Part shown: positions 1 to 5,653 of the stretch, piece by piece
Numbering within the stretch: the stretch's first letter is position 1
Layout of the letters: each line of letters starts with the position of its first letter
NCBI GenBank assembly: GCA_903872875.1
Contig: CAIQMJ010000913.1
Span: 1 to 7,225, forward strand
Length of the DNA stretch: 7,225 bases
Direction: 5' to 3'
Source of the DNA: an uncultured Variovorax sp.
Lineage (GTDB): Bacteria; Pseudomonadota; Gammaproteobacteria; Burkholderiales; Burkholderiaceae_C
Translations under genes and position numbers: made by a program
The notes under the pieces: generated by a model
What the model saw: only the letters and a program-made list of their open reading frames with translations
Told to the model about the DNA's origin: nothing
Databases searched by the model: none

Positions 1-301
1 CGCAAGCCACGCCGGCCCCGACCAGCAGCGCGCCGGCCAGCCCTGGACCCCGCGTGTAGGCGACGACGTCGACCTCGGCCAACGTGCGACCGGCCTCGTC
101 GAATACGGCCTGCGCGAGCGGCAGCACGCGCCGGATGTGGTCGCGGCTGGCGAGTTCGGGCACCACGCCGCCGTAGGCCTGATGCATGGCGATCTGGCTG
201 TGCAAGGCATGCGCGGCCAGCCGCGGCAGGCCTTTGGCGCCGGCTTCGACCAGCGCAACGCCGGTTTCATCGCACGATGATTCGATTCCCAATACGAGCA
301 T
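1..301 (-). CDS. tsaD: TsaD, tRNA N6-threonylcarbamoyladenosine transferase subunit (N-terminal part, cut by window edge)
   Basis: Reading the minus strand from the ATG at 301-299 gives 100 codons with no stop before the window edge. The product begins MLVLGIESSCDETGVALVE, the characteristic N-terminus of the TsaD/Kae1/Gcp family (ASKHA fold). It continues through HSQIAMHQAYGGVVPELASR and a YTRGPGLAGALLVG stretch, both family hallmarks. TsaD transfers the threonylcarbamoyl group from TC-AMP onto A37 of ANN-reading tRNAs, working with TsaB and TsaE in the cytoplasm. The metal-binding His pair expected just after this point lies outside the window, as does the rest of a protein that is usually about 340 residues. 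It is transcribed away from nasR. Nothing ties it to nitrate metabolism; it marks the border of the cluster. Confidence 0.95.
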   Translation of the reverse strand, partial: MLVLGIESSCDETGVALVEAGAKGLPRLAAHALHSQIAMHQAYGGVVPELASRDHIRRVLPLAQAVFDEAGRTLAEVDVVAYTRGPGLAGALLVGAGVAC

Positions 302-330
302 CGGGCGAGTGTAGGATGCGCGCGCCCTCG

Positions 331-354
331 GGGCATGGATGTTGCTGCATGCCC
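331..354. promoter_or_regulatory. Perfect 7-bp inverted repeat in the tsaD-nasR divergent spacer
   Basis: GGGCATG (331-337) and CATGCCC (348-354) form a perfect inverted repeat around a 10-nt centre. It lies in the 85-bp spacer between the divergent tsaD and nasR starts. If nasR starts at 387, the repeat is in its upstream region or 5' untranslated leader and ends 32 bases before the start codon. It could be an operator for a dimeric regulator, or an RNA hairpin in the nasR leader. It does not have a 6-nt ANTAR-type loop. Only the symmetry is seen; any function is inference. Confidence 0.4.
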
Positions 355-386
355 TTGAACGCCGTCCGCCTCCTGGACCCCACACG

Positions 387-1661
387 ATGAAATCCGGACT
401 GAGCTTTTTGATTGCGGCCCTGCGCTGCGAGATCGACGAACTGGACCAGCTCGCGCGCACGAGCGCGCTGGTCGGCACCATCGGGCGGCTGGTGCACGCC
501 CTGCAACGCGAACGCGGCCTGTCGAACGTGCTGCTGGCCTCTGCGGGCCGCCGCTTCGCCGCCGAGCGCGGCGAACAGATTGCCGACGGCCGGAAGTTCG
601 AGGACATCGTGCGTGCCGGTTTCGAGCAACTGGAAGCCGACGCGCACCGCATCGGCAACGGCGCGCGGCTGTTCAGCCGGATCGCCTGGGTGCTGCCGGG
701 GCTCGACGCCCTGCCCCACCTGCGCGGACGCATCGGGCAACTCGGCATGCAGCCGGCCGATGCCACCACCGCATTCGTGAAGCTGATCGCCGGATTGCTG
801 GCCGTCGTGTTCGAAGCGGCTGACGGCGCCACCGATCCCGAGATATCCCGGCTGCTGGTCGCGATGTTCAACTTCATGCAGGGCAAGGAGTTCGCCGGCC
901 AGGAACGAGCCTGCGGCGCCGCGGCCTTCACGTCGGGCCTGAACGACAGCGCCCGCCAGCAGCAATGGCTGCACCTGATCGAATCGCAGGAACGCTGCTT
1001 CCATGTCTTCGTCGAGTTCTCGGGCCCGGGACTGGCGGCGCAATGGCAGACCAACCTGCCACCCGCGCAGACCGCCGAGCTCGAACGGCTGCGCCGCATC
1101 GCCTGCGCGGCACCGGCCGGCGTGCCGCTCAATCCGGAACTCAGCCCGACCTGGTTCGACTGCAGTTCGCGCCGGATCGACGGCATGCAGGTCGTCGAGG
1201 AGCGGCTTGCGGCCGATCTGCGCAAGCTCTGCGAATCCAAGATAGCGCAGGCGCGCAGCGAACTCGCCGCCCACGAGGCGCTGCTCGCGCAGCTCACCGC
1301 CGAAGGCCGCAGCACGGCCACCGCCTTCTTCGACACGCCCGCGGCGGATGCCGTGCCGCCCCTCAACGCCAAGGCGCCCTATGGCCGGCAGCTGGAGCGC
1401 TCGATCCTGGAGATGGTGCAGGAGCAGTCCCAGCGGCTGCAGGCGATGAGCGACGAACTCGACACCGTGCGCGCCACCTTGAACGAACGCAAGCTGGTCG
1501 AGCGCGCCAAGGGCCTGTTGATGGCGCATCGGCAGTTGAGCGAGGAAGAGGCCCACAAGATGCTGCGCCAGACCGCAATGAACCAGAACCGGCGCGTCGT
1601 CGACGTGGCCGAATCGGTGCTGTCGATGGCGGAATACCTGCCGCGGGGCACATCCACCTGA
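387..1661 (+). CDS. nasR: NasR-type nitrate/nitrite-responsive transcription antiterminator (NIT + ANTAR domains)
   Basis: A 424-residue protein using the ATG at 387. The ATG at 339 would add 16 Pro-rich residues (MLLHALERRPPPGPHT) that look non-conserved. A weak CTGGA at 373-377 could serve as the ribosome site. Residues 1-300 are a helical NIT (nitrate/nitrite-sensing) domain with family marks: LQRERGLSN (39-47), FMQGKEFAGQERACGA (163-178), ESQERCFHVF (199-208) and SPTWFDCSSRRID (253-265). In Klebsiella NasR two arginines contact nitrate; R41/R43 and R203 are the likely counterparts, by position only. Residues about 345-415 are an ANTAR RNA-binding domain: a coiled-coil lead-in, then LNERKLVERAKGLLM, then LSEEEAHKMLRQTAMNQNRRVVDVAESVL. 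Known NasR binds a two-hairpin leader RNA when nitrate or nitrite is bound and prevents termination. Two leaders with the expected loops lie downstream, at 1847-1895 and 5604-5653, so this is the probable regulator of both. The length is close to the roughly 390-430 residues usual for the family. Confidence 0.93.
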   Translation: MKSGLSFLIAALRCEIDELDQLARTSALVGTIGRLVHALQRERGLSNVLLASAGRRFAAERGEQIADGRKFEDIVRAGFEQLEADAHRIGNGARLFSRIAWVLPGLDALPHLRGRIGQLGMQPADATTAFVKLIAGLLAVVFEAADGATDPEISRLLVAMFNFMQGKEFAGQERACGAAAFTSGLNDSARQQQWLHLIESQERCFHVFVEFSGPGLAAQWQTNLPPAQTAELERLRRIACAAPAGVPLNPELSPTWFDCSSRRIDGMQVVEERLAADLRKLCESKIAQARSELAAHEALLAQLTAEGRSTATAFFDTPAADAVPPLNAKAPYGRQLERSILEMVQEQSQRLQAMSDELDTVRATLNERKLVERAKGLLMAHRQLSEEEAHKMLRQTAMNQNRRVVDVAESVLSMAEYLPRGTST

Positions 1662-1794
1662 CACGACAGGCCTGAATTGGTGCGGCGCACAACAAGCGTG
1701 CCTCAGCTCCGAGATGCAGGAAAAGCCCGGAATCGGCTTGCTGCACCACGCTTCATTGCTATAAAAACTGTAGCGATCTCCACGACGATGGCCT

Positions 1795-1810
1795 TGGCAC
1801 GCCGTTTGCA
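1795..1810 (+). promoter_or_regulatory. Sigma-54 (RpoN) promoter of the nrtA operon
   Basis: TGGCACG-CCGT-TTGCA matches the -24/-12 consensus (TGGCACG-N4-TTGCW) at every defined position. The invariant GG (1796-1797) and GC (1808-1809) are 12 bp apart as required. With C1809 taken as -12, transcription would start near 1821, just before the first leader hairpin. The same element stands in the same relation to the nirB leader (5575-5590). Sigma-54 promoters need an enhancer-binding activator. NtrC is the obvious candidate for nitrogen assimilation genes but is not encoded in the window. Confidence 0.88.
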
Positions 1811-1823
1811 TCACTCCTCCCAC

Positions 1824-1839
1824 AGACCGACGTAGGTCT
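1824..1839 (+). promoter_or_regulatory. Extra 5' hairpin of the nrtA leader (P0)
   Basis: AGACC (1824-1828) and GGTCT (1835-1839) pair perfectly around the 6-nt loop GACGTA. The hairpin lies at the very 5' end of the predicted leader, a few bases after the sigma-54 start. Its loop has G at position 4 but G instead of A at position 1, so it does not meet the ANTAR loop rule in full. The nirB leader has no counterpart, since P1 begins almost at the transcript start there. It may protect the 5' end of the RNA, be a degenerate third ANTAR hairpin, or be chance. Confidence 0.45.
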
Positions 1840-1846
1840 TCAGGCT

Positions 1847-1895
1847 GGCGCCTTCCAATGACGGGAGCCGCCCACCGACCGGACAAAGGCGTCCG
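1847..1895 (+). promoter_or_regulatory. ANTAR-responsive two-hairpin leader element (P1-P2) of the nrtA operon
   Basis: P1 has a 5-bp core, CTTCC (1852-1856) with GGGAG (1863-1867, one G-U), closing the hexaloop AATGAC (1857-1862). After one C-C mismatch it extends by GGCG (1847-1850) with CGCC (1869-1872). P2 is CGGAC (1880-1884) with GTCCG (1891-1895), closing the hexaloop AAAGGC (1885-1890). Both loops have A at position 1 and G at position 4, the signature known for ANTAR-protein RNA targets such as Klebsiella nasF and the eut leaders. The linker is 7 nt, or 12 nt from the P1 core. P2 uses the bases that start the terminator 5' arm, so the two folds exclude each other. The likely ligand is the NasR protein encoded just upstream. 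Pairings were found by eye. Confidence 0.85.
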
Positions 1896-1956
1896 CACCC
1901 CGCAAGGGCCCGTTTTCGAACGGCCATTGCGTGATGCGGACGCCTTTTTTGTTTTT
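1885..1956 (+). terminator. Intrinsic terminator (attenuator) in the nrtA leader
   Basis: AAAGGCGTCCGCA (1885-1897) pairs perfectly over 13 bp with 1935-1947. The 3' side runs into six Ts (1945-1950), then G and five more Ts. The 37-nt interior folds further: CGCAA/TTGCG (1901-1905 with 1927-1931) and CCGTT/AACGG capped by a TTCG tetraloop (1910-1923). It lies between promoter and nrtA start, so it must be an attenuator rather than an end-of-operon signal. Its 5' arm contains the whole P2 loop and 3' strand, which makes P2 the antiterminator. Confidence 0.9.
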
Positions 1957-1998
1957 CGCCTCGCCCTTTCGCTCTTCTCTCTTTCTGGAGTTCGCCCC

Positions 1999-3243
1999 AT
2001 GACCGATCTGCTGAAAACCAAGCTCAGTCGCCGCAGCGTGCTGCAGGCCGCCGCCATCGGCGCCGCCGGCATCGATCCGGCCCTGCGCGCTCTGGCCTAC
2101 GCCCAAGGCTCGGACAAGCCTGAAAAGGAGGAGGTCAAGATCGGCTTCATTCCGCTGACCGACTGCGCCAGCGTGGTGATGGCGTCGGTGCTCGGCATCG
2201 ACAAGAAATACGGCGTCAAGATCGTCCCGAGCAAGGAAGCCAGCTGGGCCGGCGTGCGCGACAAGCTGGTCAACGGCGAGCTCGACATGGCGCACGTGCT
2301 GTACGGGCTCGTCTACGGCGTGCACGTCGGCGCGGGCGGCGCCAAGAAGGACATGGCCGTGCTGATGACGCTCAACAACAACGGCCAGGCGATCACGCTG
2401 TCGAAGAAGCTGGCAGACAAGGGCGCGGTCGACGCAACGTCGCTCGCCAAGCTGATCCAGAAGGAAAAGGGCGAATACACGTTCGCCCAGACCTTTCCGA
2501 CCGGCACCCACGCGATGTGGCTCTACTACTGGCTCGCCTCGGCCGGCATCGATCCGTTCAGGGACGTGAAGAACATCGTCGTGCCGCCGCCCCAGATGGT
2601 CGCCAACATGCGCATCGGCAACATGGACGGCTACTGCGTCGGGGAACCGTGGGGCCAGCGCGCCATCATGGACGGCATCGGCGTCACGGCCATCACGACG
2701 CAGGACATCTGGAAGGACCATCCGGAGAAGGTTCTGGGCACGACCGCGGACTTCGTCAAGAAGTACCCGAACACCGCGCGCGCCGTGACAGCCGCGGTGC
2801 TGGAGGCCAGCAAGTGGATCGATGCCGGGCTTCAGAACAAGAACAAGATGGCCGACACCATCGCCGACAAGAGCTACGTCAACACCAGCGTCGACGCGAT
2901 CAACCAGCGCATCCTGGGCCGCTACACCAACGGCATGGGCAAGACCTGGGATGACCCGAACTACATGAAGTTCTACAACGACGGCGCGGTGACCTTCCCC
3001 TACCTGTCCGACGGCATGTGGTTCCTCACCCAGCACAAGCGCTGGGGCCTGCTGAAGGAGCATCCCGACTATCTGAAGGTCGCGACCGAGATCAACCGCA
3101 TCGACATCTACAAGCAGGCCGCCGCCGCCACGCAGACGCCGGTACCGAAGGACCCGATGCGCACCAGCAAGCTGTTCGACGGCACGGTCTGGGACGGCAA
3201 GGATCCGAAGAAGTACGCCGAGTCGTTCAAGCTGCATGCCTGA
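1999..3243 (+). CDS. nrtA: NrtA, periplasmic nitrate/nitrite-binding protein of an ABC importer (Tat signal)
   Basis: A 414-residue protein. The ATG at 1999 is preceded by CTGGAG (1985-1990) at good spacing. The in-frame ATG at 1858 is rejected because it would place the ANTAR leader and terminator inside the coding region. The N-terminus carries a twin-arginine signal: SRRSVLQ at 10-16, a hydrophobic Ala/Gly stretch, and a likely cut after ALAYA (about residue 35). The mature part is the NrtA/CmpA/SsuA-like fold with family motifs: KIGFIPLTDCA (47-57), ASWAGVRDKL (81-90), NNNGQAI (126-132), PTGTHAMWLYYWLA (167-180), PPPQMVANM (196-204) and CVGEPWG (213-219). W83, Q130, H171 and K244 sit where nitrate-contacting residues are known in the cyanobacterial NrtA structure, which favours nitrate/nitrite over bicarbonate. 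It delivers substrate to NrtB. NrtB begins 13 bases after the stop, so translation is probably coupled. Confidence 0.93.
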   Translation: MTDLLKTKLSRRSVLQAAAIGAAGIDPALRALAYAQGSDKPEKEEVKIGFIPLTDCASVVMASVLGIDKKYGVKIVPSKEASWAGVRDKLVNGELDMAHVLYGLVYGVHVGAGGAKKDMAVLMTLNNNGQAITLSKKLADKGAVDATSLAKLIQKEKGEYTFAQTFPTGTHAMWLYYWLASAGIDPFRDVKNIVVPPPQMVANMRIGNMDGYCVGEPWGQRAIMDGIGVTAITTQDIWKDHPEKVLGTTADFVKKYPNTARAVTAAVLEASKWIDAGLQNKNKMADTIADKSYVNTSVDAINQRILGRYTNGMGKTWDDPNYMKFYNDGAVTFPYLSDGMWFLTQHKRWGLLKEHPDYLKVATEINRIDIYKQAAAATQTPVPKDPMRTSKLFDGTVWDGKDPKKYAESFKLHA

Positions 3244-3256
3244 GGAGCAACACACC

Positions 3257-4183
3257 ATGGTCAGCGCCGTTTTCCATCACCCGATCGAGGCTTCGGCCTC
3301 ATTGCCGGCCGGGCCAAAGGCTGCGACTGCAGTCACACAGCCGCCAGCCGTCGTGCCCCATGCGCCCCTGGCGCCAACCCGGAAGACCCGCCGCACTCTC
3401 GACCTGCGCGCATTCTGGATGCGCCTTCTGCCGCCGCTCGCCGGCTTCGGCCTGCTGCTGCTGATCTGGGAGCTCATTTCGGTCAACAGCACGACCGGCT
3501 TTCCCTCGCCGATCGAGACCGGCAAGCAGGCGCTCGACGTGTTCAGCGATCCGTTCTATAGCAAAGGCCCGAACGACCAGGGCGTTGGCTGGAATGTGCT
3601 CTCGTCGTTGAAGCGCGTGGCCATGGGCTTCGGCCTGGCCGCACTGGTCGGCATTCCCGCGGGCTTCGCGATCGGGCGCTTCGAGTTCCTGTCGCGCATG
3701 TTCAATCCGCTGATCAGCCTGCTGCGCCCGGTGTCGCCGCTGGCCTGGCTGCCGATCGGCCTGCTGGTGTTCAAGGGCGCCAACCCCGCTGCCATCTGGA
3801 CCATCTTCATCTGCTCGATCTGGCCGATGGTGATCAACACGGCGGTCGGCGTGCAGCGCGTGCCGAGTGACTACATGAACGTCGCGCGCGTCCTGAACCT
3901 GAGCGAGTGGAAGATCCTCACCAAGATCCTGTTCCCCGCCGTGCTGCCGTACATGCTGACCGGCGTGCGCCTGGCCGTGGGCACCGCCTGGCTGGTGATC
4001 GTCGCGGCCGAGATGCTGACCGGCGGCGTGGGCATCGGCTTCTGGGTGTGGGACGAGTGGAACAACCTGAACGTCAAGAACATCATCATCGCGATCTTCG
4101 TGATCGGCGTGGTCGGGCTGATCCTCGAGTTCGCGCTGATCAAGATCGCCACCGCCTTCACATTCGAAGAAGTCAAGAGCTGA
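3257..4183 (+). CDS. nrtB: NrtB, nitrate/nitrite ABC transporter permease
   Basis: A 308-residue inner-membrane protein. I chose the ATG at 3257 because GAGGAG (3242-3247), which overlaps the nrtA stop, is well spaced before it. The ATG at 3236 would start inside nrtA and lacks a site. The first 55 residues are Pro/Ala-rich and cytoplasmic (ending TRKTRR). Hydrophobic segments follow at about 57-75, 122-143, 158-173, 178-198, 238-256 and 275-298, six in all, as in the SsuC/TauC/NrtB branch of binding-protein-dependent permeases. The coupling-helix (EAA-type) region is at about 205-245 (DYMNVARVLNLSEWKIL then FPAVLPYMLTGVRLAVG), where the ATPase docks. It probably forms a homodimer, as no second permease gene is present. 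The nrtD start lies 16 bases after the stop. Confidence 0.92.
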   Translation: MVSAVFHHPIEASASLPAGPKAATAVTQPPAVVPHAPLAPTRKTRRTLDLRAFWMRLLPPLAGFGLLLLIWELISVNSTTGFPSPIETGKQALDVFSDPFYSKGPNDQGVGWNVLSSLKRVAMGFGLAALVGIPAGFAIGRFEFLSRMFNPLISLLRPVSPLAWLPIGLLVFKGANPAAIWTIFICSIWPMVINTAVGVQRVPSDYMNVARVLNLSEWKILTKILFPAVLPYMLTGVRLAVGTAWLVIVAAEMLTGGVGIGFWVWDEWNNLNVKNIIIAIFVIGVVGLILEFALIKIATAFTFEEVKS

Positions 4184-4199
4184 TCACGGAGCACACGCC

Positions 4200-5003
4200 A
4201 TGGACACATCCAAATACATCGAGATCCGCGACGTCGAGCAGACCTTCAAGACCGCCAAGGGCCCGTTCCAGGCGCTGCGCGACATCCAGCTGAACGTGGC
4301 CAAGGGCGAGTTCGTCGCGCTGATCGGCCATTCGGGCTGCGGCAAGTCGACGCTGCTGAACCTGATCGCCGGGCTGACGACGCCGACGCACGGCTCGCTG
4401 CTGTGTGCCAACAGGGAGATCAAGGGCCCGGGGCCGGAGCGCGCGGTGGTGTTCCAGAACCATTCGCTGCTGCCCTGGCTCACCTGCTTCGAGAACGTCT
4501 ACCTGGGCGTGGAGCGCGTGTTCGGGCCGACCGAGTCGAAGCCGCAACTGCGCGCACGCACCGACGCCGCGCTGGCGCTGGTCGGCCTGACACCCGCCGC
4601 GCAGAAGCGCCCCGGCGAGATCTCCGGCGGCATGAAGCAGCGCGTCGGCATCGCCCGCGCGCTGGCGATGGAGCCCAACGTGCTGCTGATGGACGAGCCC
4701 TTCGGCGCACTCGACGCACTGACCCGCGCGCGCCTGCAGGACGAGTTGCTCGCCATCGTGCAGAAGACGCAGAGCACGGTCGTCATGGTCACGCACGATG
4801 TCGACGAGGCGGTGTTGCTGTCGGACAGGATCGTGATGATGACCAACGGCCCGTCGGCCACCATCGGCGAGGTACTGGAAGTGAAGTTGCAGCGCCCGCG
4901 CAACCGCGTCGAACTGGCAGAAGACCGCGACTACGTGCATTACCGCAAGGCGGTGATCGACTTTCTGTACACCCGCCAGGGCCACGTCGAGAAGGCGGCC
5001 TGA
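4200..5003 (+). CDS. nrtD: NrtD-type nitrate/nitrite ABC transporter ATP-binding protein
   Basis: A 267-residue ATPase with all the needed motifs: Walker A GHSGCGKST (43-51), Q-loop Q86 in VVFQNHSLLPWL, signature ISGGMKQR (141-148), Walker B VLLMDEP (161-167) followed by FGALDAL, and H-loop H199 in VTHD. The NQ/NHSLLPWLT Q-loop context and the tail KLQRPRNR...VHYRKAVIDFLY are typical of the NrtC/NrtD/NasD group. It lacks the C-terminal NrtA-like regulatory domain of cyanobacterial NrtC, so it corresponds to NrtD or the single NasD ATPase and should act as a homodimer on NrtB. A GGAG at 4188-4191 precedes the start. With nrtA and nrtB it completes a full importer (binding protein, permease, ATPase). 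Confidence 0.92.
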   Translation: MDTSKYIEIRDVEQTFKTAKGPFQALRDIQLNVAKGEFVALIGHSGCGKSTLLNLIAGLTTPTHGSLLCANREIKGPGPERAVVFQNHSLLPWLTCFENVYLGVERVFGPTESKPQLRARTDAALALVGLTPAAQKRPGEISGGMKQRVGIARALAMEPNVLLMDEPFGALDALTRARLQDELLAIVQKTQSTVVMVTHDVDEAVLLSDRIVMMTNGPSATIGEVLEVKLQRPRNRVELAEDRDYVHYRKAVIDFLYTRQGHVEKAA

Positions 5004-5067
5004 GCGACGCCTGCCGCGCCGACCCCTTCTTTCTTTCATTCGACAACAACGACACGAGGAACCCACG

Positions 5068-5481
5068 ATGACACCCCATCAGATCCAGTTGGTGCAGGAG
5101 AGTTTTGCGAAGGTGCTGCCGATCTCCGAACAGGCCGCGGAGATCTTCTACGCGCGCGTATTCGAACTGGCACCCAACGTGCGCAGCATGTTCAAGGGCG
5201 ACATGGTCGAGCAGGGCCGCAAGCTCATGGCGATGCTGCGTACCGTCGTCAGCACGCTGGACCGCCTCGACGTGCTGGTGCCGGTGGCGCAGAAGCTGGC
5301 GGAGCGGCATGTCGGCTATGGCGTGCAGTCCGCGCACTACGCGGTCGTCGGCACGGCGCTGATCGACACGCTGGGCAAGGGCCTGGGCGAGGCTTTCACG
5401 CCCGAGACGCGCGCCGCCTGGGAGACCGCCTACGGCACGCTCGCGTCCGTGATGATCGCTGCGGCGGCGCAGCCGGCCTGA
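5068..5481 (+). CDS. Stand-alone globin (flavohemoglobin-type / Vitreoscilla-like heme domain, no reductase)
   Basis: A 137-residue protein, essentially one globin domain. The ATG at 5068 follows GAGGA (5056-5060). Visible globin marks, by comparison with Vitreoscilla hemoglobin: a B-helix FYARVFELAPNVRSMF (27-42) with a Tyr at the B10 position (Y28) and a Phe at CD1 (F42); Q49 in the distal E7 area; and ERHVGYGVQSAHYAVVG (79-95) with H81 as the proximal F8 heme ligand. There is no FAD/NAD reductase domain and no signal peptide, so it is cytoplasmic and would need a separate electron donor. The 64-bp gap to nrtD shows no terminator, so it should be cotranscribed with the nitrate importer. It lies before the nirB promoter. 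Plausible roles are nitric oxide or nitrite chemistry, for example dioxygenation of NO back to nitrate, or oxygen handling during assimilation. The role is inferred from position only. Confidence 0.88.
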   Translation: MTPHQIQLVQESFAKVLPISEQAAEIFYARVFELAPNVRSMFKGDMVEQGRKLMAMLRTVVSTLDRLDVLVPVAQKLAERHVGYGVQSAHYAVVGTALIDTLGKGLGEAFTPETRAAWETAYGTLASVMIAAAAQPA

Positions 5482-5540
5482 ACCGGCATCGCGCGCGGCG
5501 CACCAACGCGAAGCACCCATGCGCCAGCTTGCGGCGTATC

Positions 5541-5557
5541 GGCCGTCCCGGACGGCC
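5541..5557. repeat. Perfect GC-rich dyad upstream of the nirB promoter
   Basis: GGCCGTC (5541-5547) and GACGGCC (5551-5557) form a perfect 7-bp stem around CCG. It is 60 bp after the globin stop and centred about 50 bp before the predicted nirB transcript start. No T-run follows on the plus strand (AAAACGG instead), so it is not a standard intrinsic terminator. It could stabilise the 3' end of the nrt-globin mRNA or be a protein-binding site. Confidence 0.4.
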
Positions 5558-5574
5558 AAAACGGCTCTCTCCTT

Positions 5575-5590
5575 TGGCACGGCGATTGCA
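5575..5590 (+). promoter_or_regulatory. Sigma-54 (RpoN) promoter of nirB
   Basis: TGGCACG-GCGA-TTGCA fits the -24/-12 consensus, with GG (5576-5577) and GC (5588-5589) spaced by 12 bp. Including flanks, it matches the nrtA promoter at 16 of 18 positions (TTGGCACG.CG.TTGCAT). Counting from C5589 as -12, transcription starts near 5601, three bases before the outer P1 stem. This agreement between promoter and RNA structure supports both calls. Confidence 0.88.
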
Positions 5591-5603
5591 TGCATTCACA
5601 TCA

Positions 5604-5653
5604 AGGTCACGCGCGGCAATGGCGTCGCGAGTGGCTTCAGGACAAAGGCGTCC
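5604..5653 (+). promoter_or_regulatory. ANTAR-responsive two-hairpin leader element (P1-P2) of nirB
   Basis: The P1 core is CGCGGC (5612-5617) with GTCGCG (5624-5629), 6 bp with one G-U, closing the hexaloop AATGGC (5618-5623). After a G-A mismatch it extends by AGGTCAC (5604-5610) with GTGGCTT (5631-5637). P2 is GGAC (5640-5643) with GTCC (5650-5653), closing AAAGGC (5644-5649). Both loops have A1 and G4. P1 has a different stem sequence from the nrtA copy but the same architecture: a core stem, one mismatch, and an outer stem. That is what shared RNA recognition by one ANTAR protein predicts. P2 overlaps the terminator 5' arm. Confidence 0.86.

Larger units (their letters stand above)
1662..1998 (+). 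promoter_or_regulatory. 337-bp regulatory gap between nasR and nrtA (upstream activation region, sigma-54 promoter, ANTAR leader, attenuator)
   Basis: No credible gene is present. From left to right it holds: a TTGGTGC-GGC-GCACAA imperfect dyad (1676-1691); a TGCACCA half-site (1742-1748) resembling one half of the NtrC consensus (TGCACC-N5-GGTGCA type) with a poor second half; an AT-rich stretch (1756-1772) that could be a bend or IHF-like region; the sigma-54 promoter (1795-1810); a 5' hairpin (1824-1839); P1 (1847-1872); P2 (1880-1895); the terminator (1885-1956); and the nrtA ribosome site CTGGAG at 1985-1990. The predicted transcript start near 1821 is counted from the -12 element and gives a leader of about 178 nt. 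The hairpins and promoter are directly visible. The NtrC-type sites are weak and inferred. Confidence 0.75.

Noticed and set aside
1723..1739. Hairpin AAGCC-N7-GGCTT after nasR as a nasR terminator
   Set aside because: The stem is short, the loop is 7 nt and no T-run follows on the plus strand, so it is not convincing as a terminator.
1738..1765. Possible sigma-70 promoter TTGCTG-N16-TATAAA upstream of nrtA
   Set aside because: The -10 box is good but the -35 box matches only three bases, and the sigma-54 element downstream is near perfect and is repeated before nirB. It could be a minor promoter, but the evidence does not justify a feature.
1858..1998. In-frame upstream extension of nrtA starting at ATG 1858
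   Set aside because: It would translate the P1-P2 and terminator structures and place 47 non-signal residues before a clear Tat signal; the ATG at 1999 has a ribosome site.
267..2072. Long minus-strand open frame opposite nasR (601 codons)
   Set aside because: It is the GC-rich antisense shadow of nasR and the leader, with no recognisable domain; the plus-strand product has clear NIT and ANTAR motifs.
1840..3258. Long minus-strand open frame opposite nrtA (472 codons), and a similar one opposite nirB at 5890-7104
   Set aside because: Both are antisense shadows typical of GC-rich coding DNA, with no domain signature.
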